From Rhizobiales bacterium 62-47 (lineage in GTDB: Bacteria; Pseudomonadota; Alphaproteobacteria; Rhizobiales; Xanthobacteraceae), in assembly GCA_001899255.1 (NCBI GenBank), contig MKVX01000023.1, positions 281,660 to 345,659 on the forward strand: DNA of 64,000 nucleotides, in the 5' to 3' direction. The notes under the pieces were generated by a model that worked only from the letters and a program-made list of their open reading frames with translations, was not told the DNA's origin and did not search any database. The number at the start of each line of letters is the position of its first letter. Position 1 is the first letter of the stretch. Both the position numbers and the translations under genes were made by a program. Positions 42,962 to 53,100 of this stretch are shown here, in pieces.

Positions 42962-43992
42962 GCGAGCGATCCGGCCATCGCCGTCCGGCGGCCTTCAGGC
43001 TCGACGATCCTCGCGTCGTCGTGCGCGACGCCGACGATGCCGCCACCCGGTTGGCGCGCGGCACCATCCAGATCACGCCCGAACCGGACCCGGCTTTGTT
43101 GCCGGTGCCGCTTGAGGAAACATTGCTTCCGCCGAAGCGCCGCTCGTGGTGGGGCACCATCTTCTGGAGCGCGGTCGGCGGCCTGATGCTGCTCGGGACC
43201 GGGCTCGGCGTCACTCATCTCGTCGAAGATCTGTACGCGCGCAACGCCACACTCGGCTGGTTCGGCGCGGTGCTGGCGCTGGCGGCATTGCTGGCGCTGA
43301 TCGTCATCATCGGGCGCGAGGCGTTCGGGTTGGCGCGGCTCGCCACCATCGAGAAGCTGCATACGCGTGCCAGCGCCGTGATCGCCAGCGACGATCGCGC
43401 CGAGGCCAACGCCATCGTTCGCGAACTGGTGCAACTGGCGCATCAGAACCCGCATCTCGCCAAGGCCCGCGCCATGTTGCGCAGCCATGCCGACGACATC
43501 ATCGATGGCGCCGACATGGTGCGGCTCGCCGAACGCGAATTGATGGCACCTCTTGATGAAGAAGCACGACGGCTGGTGTCCATCGCCGCGCAGCGCGTTT
43601 CCATCGTCACGGCGATCAGCCCGCGCGCCTTGATCGACGTGCTGTTCGTGCTCGCCGCCGCGTTGCGGCTGGTGCGGCAATTGGCGTTGCTTTACGGCGG
43701 GCGGCCGGGAGCGCTCGGCATGATCCGGCTGATGCGTCATACCATCGCGCACCTCGCCATCACCGGCGGCATGGCGGCGAGCGACAGTTTGATTCAGCAG
43801 ATGCTCGGCCACGGCGTCGCGGCGAAGCTATCGCAACGGCTCGGCGAAGGCATTCTCAACGGGCTGCTGACCGCGCGGCTCGGCCTCGCCGCCATCGACG
43901 TCACGCGCCCGCTGCCGTTCAACGCGCTGCCGCGCCCGGCGCTCAGCGATCTGGCGAAAGACTTGCTGCGCAAGCGCGATGGGGACACCTGA
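42958..43992 (+). CDS. ycjF: YcjF family membrane protein (DUF697)
   Basis: 344 residues, TIGR01620/DUF697 type. Two membrane helices (residues about 65-85 and 100-120: IFWSAVGGLMLLGTGLGV and VLALAALLALIVIIG), then a helical DUF697 domain with ALIDVLFVLAAALRLVRQLALLYGGRPG. The start overlaps ycjX as ATGA, so the pair is translationally coupled and likely forms a membrane complex with the YcjX P-loop protein. Confidence 0.88.
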   Translation: MSERSGHRRPAAFRLDDPRVVVRDADDAATRLARGTIQITPEPDPALLPVPLEETLLPPKRRSWWGTIFWSAVGGLMLLGTGLGVTHLVEDLYARNATLGWFGAVLALAALLALIVIIGREAFGLARLATIEKLHTRASAVIASDDRAEANAIVRELVQLAHQNPHLAKARAMLRSHADDIIDGADMVRLAERELMAPLDEEARRLVSIAAQRVSIVTAISPRALIDVLFVLAAALRLVRQLALLYGGRPGALGMIRLMRHTIAHLAITGGMAASDSLIQQMLGHGVAAKLSQRLGEGILNGLLTARLGLAAIDVTRPLPFNALPRPALSDLAKDLLRKRDGDT

Positions 43993-44027
43993 GCAAGAAG
44001 GCCAATGAGCGTCAGAGTGCACAGACT

Positions 44028-44121
44028 CGTCATGCCCGCGCTTGTCGCGGGTATCCACGTCTTTTACTTTTTCTCGACGTCAAGCCAGACGTGGATGGCC
44101 GGAACAAGTCCGGCCATGACG
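44028..44121. repeat. Palindromic intergenic repeat of a second family
   Basis: Bounded by CGTCATG and CATGACG, with CCCGCG..CGCGGG-like and CCGGAACAAGTCCGG-like stems and internal GTGGATGGCC / GTATCCACGTC. Fills the gap between convergent ycjF and the GT39 gene. Unrelated in sequence to the CCTGAGG family but similar in size. Confidence 0.7.
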
Positions 44122-44136
44122 CCGTAAAAATCGTTC

Positions 44137-45765
44137 TCAATCTGCAATGGCACGAGCGAGAACGACGTCCCGATCGTTTTCCGCCAGCGGACGCCAGCGA
44201 TAGAACGGCGTGTCCGGCGCCGGATTGAGCTGCGGCACCCAGCCCTTCACCGTCTGCAGCACGTAGCTGTCCATTTTGACTCCGCGCCAGACGCGCTCGA
44301 CCTCGCCCACCGTCTGCCGCGCCGCCGGCGTCTGCGACCACAGCGCATTCTCCACGTCGTCGGTGCGTGCGACATAGAGGCCGGTGTGGCCGCGGATCAG
44401 ATCGAGGCCGGGATCCTTGAAGCCGATGAACCGCGCCCGCTCGTTGAGCTGGATCACCGGCACGTCTTTCAGCCACCAGCGCAGTTCGGCATAGGTGCGA
44501 TAATCGATGGTCGCGATCCACGTCGCGCCGGTGCGCTGCATCTCGGCGCGGGCGCGCGCGGCGACCTGATCGTAGCCCGCCTCGGCGCCACCGGGATCGA
44601 GCCGGCCGAGCCACGGCGACGTGCTGAACACGTAGTAGTAGAACGTCAGCATGACGATGGCGAGGCCGGACACCACGGCGGCTTTGGCCCAGAACACCGA
44701 CGAGCGCGCGAGCCGTGCCATTGATGGTTGCTGCATCAGCCACGCGATGTTGATCGCTGCGGCGGCGAAACCGAGCGGCCACATGAACATCGGCCAGGTA
44801 TCGCCGATGCGCAGCGTCAGCGAGCGCCAGAAAAAATACACGAACGGCACAGCGACCGCTGTCGACAACAAAATGGCGATGCCGTCGCGGCCGCGATAAC
44901 CGCGCCACGCCAGAATGGCGACGTTGGAGAGTGTCACCGGCAGCAGCACCGGCCCGACGAGGCTAAATTGCAGGCCGAAGAATTCGCCCACCCGCGCCAG
45001 CGAGAACTGACGTTCGGCGGTGGCGCGCACGAACTGAAACTGGAACGAGGCCCAATCGTGCGTCGCGTTCCAGATCAGCACCGGCGAGAAGATCGCCACC
45101 GCGAGCAGCGCCGCAAGCCATGGATACGGACTCAGCAGCCAGCGCCTGCGCCAGTCCGGCACCAGCATGAAGGCGAGAATGGCCGGCACCGTCAGCACCA
45201 CGGTGAATTTCGCCAACAGCGCCAATCCACCGCAAGCACCCGCCACGAGCCACCAGCGGCCGTCGTTCGTTTCGGCAACCCGGACCAGCGACCACGCCAT
45301 GGCGACGACGAAGGGGATCAGCGCAACATCCGGTGCGATCTTGGCCATCAACAGGCCATAGTAGACCGCAGCATCGAGCATCAGCAGCGCGAGCACCACC
45401 GCACGCACATCATGCGTTACGCGGCGGACGATATCGGCCAGCAGGATCTGCGTCGCCAGCATCGCCAGCAGCCCACCGAACCGCGCGCCGAAATTGGTGT
45501 CGCCCAAGATCGTCGTGCCGAGCCGGATCAACCACGAGATCATCGGCGGATGGTCGAGGAACGACAGCACGTTCTCTTTCGACCAGGTCCAGTAGTAGGC
45601 CTCGTCTGTGCGCAGATCGAGGCTGCCGGCATAGATCGCCCGCACCGCGGTCAGCAGCAGCAGGGTCGCGGCGATGGCAAGCCATTGCCCGCGGGTGAAC
45701 GGGCGCGCGCGCCCCTGCGATCGATCGGGTAAGGCCATCATCCGCGGCAAGCCGGCGAAGCGCAC
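44137..45765 (-). CDS. Glycosyltransferase family 39-like membrane protein
   Basis: 542-residue polytopic protein with about ten membrane helices, of the GT39/ArnT (PMT_2) type that transfers a sugar from a lipid carrier to a cell-surface acceptor. The catalytic-loop signature is DLRTDEAYYWTWSKE (Asp-Glu near residue 55), followed by LDHPPMISWLIR. A soluble C-terminal domain (about 430-540) is likely periplasmic. Start taken as GTG at 45765 because GAGGGG precedes it; an ATG at 45741 is possible. Donor and acceptor unknown. Confidence 0.85.
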   Translation of the reverse strand: MRFAGLPRMMALPDRSQGRARPFTRGQWLAIAATLLLLTAVRAIYAGSLDLRTDEAYYWTWSKENVLSFLDHPPMISWLIRLGTTILGDTNFGARFGGLLAMLATQILLADIVRRVTHDVRAVVLALLMLDAAVYYGLLMAKIAPDVALIPFVVAMAWSLVRVAETNDGRWWLVAGACGGLALLAKFTVVLTVPAILAFMLVPDWRRRWLLSPYPWLAALLAVAIFSPVLIWNATHDWASFQFQFVRATAERQFSLARVGEFFGLQFSLVGPVLLPVTLSNVAILAWRGYRGRDGIAILLSTAVAVPFVYFFWRSLTLRIGDTWPMFMWPLGFAAAAINIAWLMQQPSMARLARSSVFWAKAAVVSGLAIVMLTFYYYVFSTSPWLGRLDPGGAEAGYDQVAARARAEMQRTGATWIATIDYRTYAELRWWLKDVPVIQLNERARFIGFKDPGLDLIRGHTGLYVARTDDVENALWSQTPAARQTVGEVERVWRGVKMDSYVLQTVKGWVPQLNPAPDTPFYRWRPLAENDRDVVLARAIAD

Positions 45766-45942
45766 ATCGATGCAGGCCCCTCAGGCGTTGCTCGGAAATT
45801 CAGACGCCGCTTTCTTTCTCACTCCCGAGGGCCTGTCAATCGCGGCGGGGCACGCCCGCGCGCGGAAATCGCGGGAATAATTCGCCTCCGGAACTTGTCA
45901 TGGTATCAAGTGCCCTCGCCCCGCCGCGGATAACCGGACTTC

Positions 45943-47682
45943 ATGACCACCGCCTTCCTCACCGCCCTGGCCAAATCCCGACGTGGCATCGGCATTCGCC
46001 AGGTCCGCCTCGGCTGCGGCTTCATCCTGTTCGCCTATCTCATCAGCCATTTCCTCAATCACGCGCTGGGGAACATCTCGCTCGATGCGCTGGCGGCGGG
46101 CGTCACCTATCACACCGTCTTCTGGCAATACCCGCCGGTCGCCATCGTGTTCTACGGCGCGGCCACCATCCACTTCACGCTTGGCGTCTGGTCGCTCTAT
46201 GACCGGCGCGAGATGCGCTGGCGCACCGTCGAGCCGATGCAGCTCGTGCTCGGCCTCAGTATCCCGATCCTGATCGTGTCGCATGTCATCGGCATCCGCC
46301 TCAGCCAATTGATGTTCGGCACCGAAAAGCTTTATCCGCAGGTGCTCTATAACTATTGGGTCGCCGCGCCGGAACGGCTTTGGCTGATCTACCTCGCTCT
46401 GCTGGCGGCGTGGCTGCACGGCTGCATCGGCCTGTACTTCTGGCTGCGGCTCAAGACGTTTTTCCAAAGCGCCGCGCCGCTGCTGCTCGCGGCAGCGATC
46501 CTGATCCCGACGCTGGCGATGCTCGGCATCTATCAGGGCGGCCGCGCGGTGATCGAGCAGAGCCGATCCGAACAATGGCGCGCCGGCGAACTGCAGCCGC
46601 CGCACGTCGATACCCCGCAGAACCAGGCGGTGCTCGACAACGTGCTGCTGGGATTCCTCGGCGGCTATCTGGCATTGCTCGGCCTGATGCTCGCCGCGCG
46701 CGGCGTTCGTGCACTGCACGACCGGCGCGGCGGACTGGTGTCGTTGACCTACGGCGACGGCCGCACCGTTCGCGTGCCGATCGGCATGAGCGTGCTCGAA
46801 GCCAGCATGCGGCACAACATTCCGCATGCCAGCGTGTGCGGCGGACGGGCGCGCTGCTCGACCTGCCGCATTCGCGTCGTCGGCGACACCGCGTCGCTGC
46901 CGCCGCCATCGAAGCGCGAAGCCTTCGTGCTCGAACGTGTCGGCTCCGGCGACGATCCCGCCGTCCGCCTCGCCTGCCAATTGCGCCCGACCGCCGATCT
47001 GGCCTTCGTTCAACTGTTCCAGCCGCAGGTGTCGGCCGCGATGCTGCGCGCGGCAAATCCGGTGCGCATCGGCCAGGAGCGCTACGTCGTCAGCATGTTC
47101 ATCGATATGCGCGGCTCGACCAAGCTGGCCGAGAAGCTGTTGCCGTTCGATACCGTGTATGTCGTCAATCAGTTCCTCAACGTGGTGTCGGAAGCCGTCA
47201 CCGCGTCCGGCGGCCAGCCCAACCAGCTTTACGGCGACGGCCAGCTCGCGCTGTTCGGATTGCGCACCGACCCGCAGACCGCCTGCCGACAGGCCCTGAA
47301 GGCAGCGGCGCGCATCGCCGCCAATGTCGACGACCTCAACCAGCTTCTGGCCCACGACGGCCGCGAACCGATCCGCTTCGGCGTCGGCATCCACGGCGGC
47401 GAAGTCATCATCGGCGATATCGGCAATCGCGATCACATGGTGTTCACGGCGCTCGGCGATGCCGTCAATGTCGCCGCACGGCTACAGGACATGACCAAGG
47501 GGCTTGGCTGCGAAACGATCTTCTCCGAGGAAGTGCACCAGCGCGCCGCATTGCCGGAGGATGCGTTGCCCGCCCACAATGTCGATGTGCGCGGGCGCAG
47601 CGAACCGATCCGCATCCGCGTCGCGGTAAAATCGTCGATGCTCTCGCGCCTCGTCGATCGCACCGTTGCGCACGCAAGCTGA
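45943..47682 (+). CDS. Membrane adenylate/guanylate cyclase with cytochrome b-like and 2Fe-2S modules (CyaC-like)
   Basis: 579-residue three-part protein. N-terminal six-helix domain resembling a succinate-dehydrogenase cytochrome b anchor, with His36, His40, His77, His114 and His159 placed in helices 1-4 as haem ligands could be. A 2Fe-2S ferredoxin module around residues 275-345 (CGGRARCSTC, later LACQL). A class III nucleotide cyclase catalytic domain from about 385 (FIDMRGST with the first metal Asp, YGDGQLALFG, and the GDAVNVAARL region). Same design as S. meliloti CyaC, a quinone-responsive adenylate cyclase. It should convert membrane redox state to cAMP. The start at 45943 is the first good one. 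Confidence 0.85.
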   Translation: MTTAFLTALAKSRRGIGIRQVRLGCGFILFAYLISHFLNHALGNISLDALAAGVTYHTVFWQYPPVAIVFYGAATIHFTLGVWSLYDRREMRWRTVEPMQLVLGLSIPILIVSHVIGIRLSQLMFGTEKLYPQVLYNYWVAAPERLWLIYLALLAAWLHGCIGLYFWLRLKTFFQSAAPLLLAAAILIPTLAMLGIYQGGRAVIEQSRSEQWRAGELQPPHVDTPQNQAVLDNVLLGFLGGYLALLGLMLAARGVRALHDRRGGLVSLTYGDGRTVRVPIGMSVLEASMRHNIPHASVCGGRARCSTCRIRVVGDTASLPPPSKREAFVLERVGSGDDPAVRLACQLRPTADLAFVQLFQPQVSAAMLRAANPVRIGQERYVVSMFIDMRGSTKLAEKLLPFDTVYVVNQFLNVVSEAVTASGGQPNQLYGDGQLALFGLRTDPQTACRQALKAAARIAANVDDLNQLLAHDGREPIRFGVGIHGGEVIIGDIGNRDHMVFTALGDAVNVAARLQDMTKGLGCETIFSEEVHQRAALPEDALPAHNVDVRGRSEPIRIRVAVKSSMLSRLVDRTVAHAS

Positions 47683-47888
47683 CACGCACGTCGCATCGCG
47701 CGCTGCCGTGCCGATACGTGCGCTAGATCACGTTCAGGAGCGCCACGGCTGAACGGATATTCATCCAGCCATTTGAAAACAAAAAAGATTCCGGCGCCAT
47801 GAACCGACTTTCGAAACGATGCGACCACTGGGTGATCGGATCATCCGAGCCACCGCGCTTCAGGCGCATCATTCAAAGGAGACGTGTC

Positions 47889-48134
47889 ATGCTTCGCAAA
47901 TTTGCTCTCGCTGTTGTTGCCGCCGCCAGCCTTGGCGCGATGGCGTTGGCCCCCACCACCGCATCGGCCGGTTGGAAAGGTGGCTGGGGCGGCTATGGCT
48001 ATCATCATCACCACTTCCATGGCCCGGCCCTCGGCATCGGTTATGTCGGCCTCTATGGCAACGGCTGCTATGTGACCCGCCGCGTAATGACCCCATACGG
48101 CTACCGCCTGCGCACCTTCAACGTCTGCTACTGA
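47889..48134 (+). CDS. Small exported Gly/His/Tyr-rich protein
   Basis: 81 residues: signal peptide (MLRKFALAVVAAASLGAMALAPTTASA) then a mature part of about 54 residues, WKGGWGGYGYHHHHFHG, with a pair of Cys (GCYV, NVCY) that may form a disulfide. The His run suggests metal binding, but no family is certain. Strong ribosome site AAGGAGA before 47889. Occupies its own transcript between the cyclase and the cold-shock gene. Confidence 0.75.
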   Translation: MLRKFALAVVAAASLGAMALAPTTASAGWKGGWGGYGYHHHHFHGPALGIGYVGLYGNGCYVTRRVMTPYGYRLRTFNVCY

Positions 48135-48463
48135 CGGGAACCTCGATGCCGAAATCGCAGAAACCTCGGGCGCCATGGGCGGCCGAGGCTTTCTGCCCGC
48201 CGGGCCGAACCTGCGTTGATCTGCCGCTGCGACGAATGCGATCGGTTCAAATTCGCTAAGTTAGCGCTCTGCCGCAGGTATTTCTCGCAGTCTCCGAACG
48301 GCCCGCGAGGCACATCCGTGCCCGCCCAACTTCCTGCCCGCCCGATTATTGTTTGGGCTATCACAATCGCCGTAATCCGCGTATCGTGCAGCCCGTCGGA
48401 AAAGCCGGCTTCCGGGGACCGACCGTTTGCTCGTTTGTTGTATTCATCCTGCGGAGACTACGT

Positions 48464-48664
48464 ATGGCTAAAGGCACTGTTAAGTGGTTCAACCCGACCA
48501 AGGGCTACGGATTTATCCAGCCCAGCACTGGTGGGAAGGACGTGTTCGTTCACATCTCGGCGGTCGAAAAGGCAGGCCTGTCGTCGCTCAACGAGGGACA
48601 AACGGTTGAGTACGAGGAAGTCGCCAATCGTGGAAAGACTTCGGCGGAAAATCTCAAGGTTTGA
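48464..48664 (+). CDS. Cold-shock domain protein
   Basis: 66-residue single cold-shock domain, an RNA/ssDNA-binding chaperone. RNP1 KGYGFIQP at residues 13-20 and RNP2 VFVHIS at 28-33; start [15 protein letters not shown] is family-standard. GCGGAGA precedes the ATG; the long leader (about 330 bases from the upstream stop) may carry the cold-responsive structure known for csp mRNAs. A strong hairpin follows the stop. Confidence 0.95.
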   Translation: MAKGTVKWFNPTKGYGFIQPSTGGKDVFVHISAVEKAGLSSLNEGQTVEYEEVANRGKTSAENLKV

Positions 48665-48671
48665 TCGGATC

Positions 48672-48700
48672 GCGTGGTTCGGAAACGTTCCGGACCACGC
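48672..48700 (+). terminator. Hairpin after the cold-shock gene
   Basis: GCGTGGTTCGGAA and TTCCGGACCACGC pair over 13 bp (one G-U) with a three-base loop, 8 bases after the stop. There is no T-run, so it may protect the 3' end rather than terminate by itself. Confidence 0.55.
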
Positions 48701-48764
48701 TTCGACCTGATGGTCTTGGCCGCGTCGATTGCGGGCCCACCATCCCTTCAATCCCCTGCACGGC

Positions 48765-49415
48765 TCAATCTTCGCGCACCCACTTCGGCACCGGCATGAC
48801 GTCCGGCTTTTCGCCGTAACCGCGCGGCCACAAATCCACCACCCACTCGACGCGCGTTGCCCGCTCCACCAGCACGGCGGTGTTGTGCGGCGTCTGGAGC
48901 GCCAGCACGTTGCCGCGATAATGCGGATCGCCGACGGTGTGATGCTTCAGCAGATTCCAGTCCTGCAGCACCAGCAACAGGCTGGTGGTGTTGCGCGTCG
49001 TATCCCAGCAATCGAAATTATGCTGATCGTCACGGGCGCGGAAATCGGCGCGCGCAACGCGCTTGTTGGTACCGAGGATCGGGCCGAGCCTGCGATCCAG
49101 CCACACCACGGCCTTCTGCACCGCCGCCCGTTCCGCCGCCGCGGAACCGCGGCCTGAAGCGAGAATCTGCGTCAACGCGCTGCGGTCGGCAGTGCTGAAC
49201 GCGAATGTCTCGCGACGCCGGCAGACGAATCCGTAGCACACCGTCATCGCGTTGGCCGACGGCGGATTGATCGACACCGACGTGTAGAGTTGCGCAACCG
49301 GCGCGCTCAGTTGCGCGGCATCGGCCGGCGCATTCGCGCCTGCCAACAGCAGACCCAGCACCAGCATCGTGACGCTTGCGCTTCGCGGTCGCTTCGACGT
49401 GATCGCAACTTGCAT
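48765..49415 (-). CDS. Exported protein of unknown function
   Basis: 216 residues with signal peptide (ITSKRPRSASVTMLVLGLLLAGANAPADA). The mature part has a conserved-looking Cys pair (YGFVCRRR), then helices and FDCWDTTRNTTSLLLVLQDW and HYRGNVLALQTPHNTAVLV; ends with VVDLWPRGYGEKPDVMPVPKWVRED. I do not recognise the family. ATG at 49415; an upstream Met at 49475 would bury the signal peptide. Confidence 0.65.
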   Translation of the reverse strand: MQVAITSKRPRSASVTMLVLGLLLAGANAPADAAQLSAPVAQLYTSVSINPPSANAMTVCYGFVCRRRETFAFSTADRSALTQILASGRGSAAAERAAVQKAVVWLDRRLGPILGTNKRVARADFRARDDQHNFDCWDTTRNTTSLLLVLQDWNLLKHHTVGDPHYRGNVLALQTPHNTAVLVERATRVEWVVDLWPRGYGEKPDVMPVPKWVRED

Positions 49416-49530
49416 GGCGGGAACCGGCTCCGTGCATCGTCGGCAAACGCTAACGCGACATCCGAGCAATGCCAAGGCTGCAAGACATGCGCATGTGGAT
49501 AGCGAGTGTCACGATCCGCACCGAATACCC

Positions 49531-49995
49531 TCACCCCATCGGCAATGGCGCATCGCGTTTGACCTCTTCCATCACCGCGTAGGTTCGCGTCTCGCGCACG
49601 CCGGGCAATGCCAGCAACACGTCGCCGAGAAAACGCCGGTACGCCGCCATGTCGGCGACGCGCGCCTTGACCAGATAATCGAAGCCGCCGGCGACCATGT
49701 GGCACTCGAGCACTTCCGGCGCGAGACGCACGGCCTTGGCGAAGCGCTCGAACACATCCGGCGTCGTCTTGTCGAGCAACACTTCGACGAACACCAGCAA
49801 ACCCAGGCCAAGCAGATGCGGGTTGAGCCGCGCGCCGTAGCCTTCGACGAAACCATCGCGCTGCAGCCGCTTCAGCCGCTCGCCGACCGAGGTCGGCGAC
49901 AGCCCGATGCGCTCCGCCAGTTCGACATTGGCGATACGGCCATCGGCCTGCAAAATTCCGAGAATCCTGCGGTCGATTTTGTCTATATCCATCAT
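49531..49995 (-). CDS. putR: Lrp/AsnC family regulator of proline use (PutR)
   Basis: 154 residues: N-terminal helix-turn-helix (ILQADGRIANVELAERIGLSPTSVGERLKRLQ) and C-terminal RAM/AsnC effector domain (GFDYLVKARVADMAAYRRF). Diverges from putA with about 112 bases between, the arrangement of PutR activators that respond to proline in alphaproteobacteria; because PutA here lacks its own DNA-binding domain, an external regulator is expected. Start 49995 or 49992, weak ribosome site ACGGGA. Confidence 0.85.
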   Translation of the reverse strand: MMDIDKIDRRILGILQADGRIANVELAERIGLSPTSVGERLKRLQRDGFVEGYGARLNPHLLGLGLLVFVEVLLDKTTPDVFERFAKAVRLAPEVLECHMVAGGFDYLVKARVADMAAYRRFLGDVLLALPGVRETRTYAVMEEVKRDAPLPMG

Positions 49996-50039
49996 AAATC
50001 CCGTATTATTCATCATTTATAGTGATATCTAAGGCAAAA

Positions 50040-50054
50040 CAGCCAAATTGTCCA
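50040..50054. promoter_or_regulatory. Possible Lrp-type box in putR-putA spacer
   Basis: Matches the Lrp consensus YAGHAWATTWTDCTR at about 11 of 15 positions, in the AT-rich divergent spacer. Tentative. Confidence 0.25.
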
Positions 50055-50080
50055 TCGAATTACGGCGGCAAGCGCATTAG

Positions 50081-50100
50081 CCTTGGTGCGAACCAAGGAG
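50081..50100 (+). promoter_or_regulatory. Hairpin overlapping the putA ribosome binding site
   Basis: CCTTGG-TGCGAA-CCAAGG followed directly by AG: the 3' arm includes the AAGG of the AAGGAG site, 7 bases before the GTG of putA. As RNA it would occlude the site. Translational control is inferred. Confidence 0.45.
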
Positions 50101-50107
50101 CACCGCC

Positions 50108-53100
50108 GTGGCACCGGACCTCGACCTTCCGCCATTCGCCGCCCCCTACGCGCCCGACGACCAAGCCATCGCGGCGCAACTGCTCGCGGCAGATACCCTC
50201 ACGCCGGCGCAGCGCACCCGCATCGAACAGACCGCGACGCGGCTGATTGCGGCGATCCGCAGCAGCGACGACCGGCTCGGTGGCGTCGACGATCTGCTGC
50301 GCGAATTCGCGCTCTCCACCAAGGAGGGTCTGGCGCTGATGGTGCTGGCGGAGGCGCTGTTGCGCGTCCCCGACGCACAGACCGCCGACCGCTTCATCGA
50401 GGACAAGCTCGGTCAGGGTGACTTCATCCACCACGAGACCCGCTCCAGCGCCTTCCTCGTCAATGCTTCGGCGTGGGCACTCGGCATGTCGGCGCGCGTC
50501 GTTCAGCCGGGCGAAACGCCGCAAGGCACCCTTGGACGGCTAACCAAGCGGCTCGGCCTGCCCGCGGTTCGCGCCGCGACACGACAGGCGATGCGCTTGA
50601 TGGGCAGCCATTTCGTGCTCGGCGAAACCATTGAGGCGGCGCTCGACCGCGCGCAACCGCATGCGGCCCGCGCCGCGCGCTATTCGTTCGACATGCTCGG
50701 CGAAGGCGCGCGCACCGCAGCCGATGCCGAACGCTATCGCCAAGCCTATGCCACCGCTATTGCTGCTATCGGCCGCACCGCCGGCGCCATGCCGTTGCCA
50801 GACCGGCCGGGCATCTCGGTGAAACTGTCGGCGCTGCATCCGCGTTTCGAGGCGGTCAGCCGCGCGCGGGTGCTGGACGAAATGGTTCCGGCGCTGATCG
50901 ATCTGGCGCGACAAGCCAAGGCGTTCGATCTCAACTTCACCATTGATGCCGAGGATGCCGACCGGCTGGAACTGTCGCTCGACGTCATCGCCGCAACGCT
51001 GCGCGATGCGTCGCTGGCCGGCTGGGATGGTTTCGGGCTGGCGATCCAGGCCTATCAGAAGCGTGCCGAAGCGGTGATCGATTACGTCGATCAACTCGCC
51101 GCGCGGCATGATCGCCGCCTGATGGTGCGGCTCGTCAAGGGCGCGTACTGGGACAGCGAGATCAAGCGCGCGCAGGAACGCGGGCTCGACGATTATCCGG
51201 TGTTCACCCGCAAGGCGATGACCGACCTCAACTACATCGCCTGCGCGCGCAAGCTGCTGGCGTTGCGGCCACGACTGTTTCCGCAATTCGCTACCCACAA
51301 CGCCCTCACCGTCGCAACGCTGCTCGAACTCACCGGCGGCGATGGCGATTTCGAATTCCAGCGCCTGCACGGCATGGGCGAAGCTCTCTATGCGCAGCTC
51401 GCCGCAGATCGCCCGCAACTGGCCTGCCGCACCTATGCGCCGGTCGGCAGCCATCGCGACCTGCTGGCCTATCTGGTGCGGCGGCTGTTGGAGAACGGCG
51501 CCAACTCCTCGTTCGTCGCCATCGCGGCCGACGATACGGTGCCGCTGGCAATGCTGCTGCGCCAGCCGGCCGAGATCGTCGGCACGGCGGATCGAGCGCG
51601 GCATCCGCACATCGTGCTGCCGCGCGATCTCTTTCAGCCGCAACGCATCAATTCGCACGGCATCGAATTCGGCGACCGAAGCGCATTGCAATCGCTGCAG
51701 ACTGCCGTCGCCAACGAAACCACGCGCGTCACCGCCGCATCGCTGATCGACGGCCAGCCAGGTGCGGGTAACTCGCGACAACTGCTCAGCCCGATCGATC
51801 TCACCACCATTATCGGCACAGTGATCGAATCCACGCCCGTCGATGCCGCCAAAGCCATCGCCGCAGCGCGCGCCGGATTCAACGCATGGAGCCAGACGCC
51901 AGCCGCGACGCGCGCTGCGATGCTGGAACGCACCGCCGACCTGCTCGAACAGCGCACCGCTCACTTCATCGCGCTGCTGCAACGCGAGGGGGGCCGCACG
52001 CTGGATGACTCGCTGTCCGAAGTTCGCGAGGCGGTGGACTTCTGCCGCTACTATGCCGCGCAGGGCCGCGAGCTGTTCGGACAAGCGCAACGCATGCCCG
52101 GACCGACCGGCGAATCCAACGCACTGCAACTGCGGGGCCGTGGCGTGTTCGTCGCCATCTCGCCATGGAACTTTCCGCTGGCGATTTTCCTCGGCCAGAT
52201 CGCGGCGGCGCTGATGGCCGGCAACACCGTGGTCGCCAAGCCCGCCGAACAAACGCCGCTGATCGCAACAGCGGCCGTGCGACTGCTGCACGAGGCCGGC
52301 AGTCCCGCGAGCGCGCTGCATCTATTAGTCGGCGACGGAGCCATCGGCGCGGCGCTGGTCGCCGAGCGCGATGTCGCCGGCGTGGTATTCACCGGCTCGA
52401 CCGAGGTGGCGCGCGCGATCAATCGCGCCCTTGCCGCCAAGGATGGTCCCATCGTGCCGCTGATCGCCGAGACCGGCGGCATCAATGCCATGATCGTCGA
52501 TGCCACCGCTTTGCCGGAACAGGTCGCCGACGATGTCGTGACCTCGGCGTTCCGCTCCGCTGGGCAGCGCTGCTCGGCCCTACGTCTGCTGTTCGTGCAG
52601 GACGACGTCGCCGACCGTATGCTGGACATGATCGCCGGCGCCGCGCGCCAATTGCGCATCGGCGACCCGCGCGATCCGGCGACGCATGTCGGCCCGGTGA
52701 TCGATGCCGACGCAAAGGCGCGGCTCGAAGCGCATATCGCACGCATGAGGACGCAATGCCGCGTCCATCTCGCCAGCCACGCGCCGGACGGCAATTACGT
52801 CGCTCCGCAAATCTTCGAACTGGCCGATGCAGATCAACTCACCGAGGAAGTGTTCGGGCCGATTCTGCATGTGGTGCGTTATCGCGCCGACGATCTGGAA
52901 CGCGTGTTGCAAGCCATCGCGGGCAGCGGTTACGGGCTGACGCTCGGCATTCATTCGCGCATCGACGACACCACCGAGGCGATCGTCGCGCGGCTGCCGG
53001 TCGGGAACGTCTACGTCAATCGCAACATGATCGGCGCCGTGGTCGGCGTGCAGCCGTTCGGCGGCTGCGGCCTCTCCGGCACCGGCCCCAAGGCCGGCGG

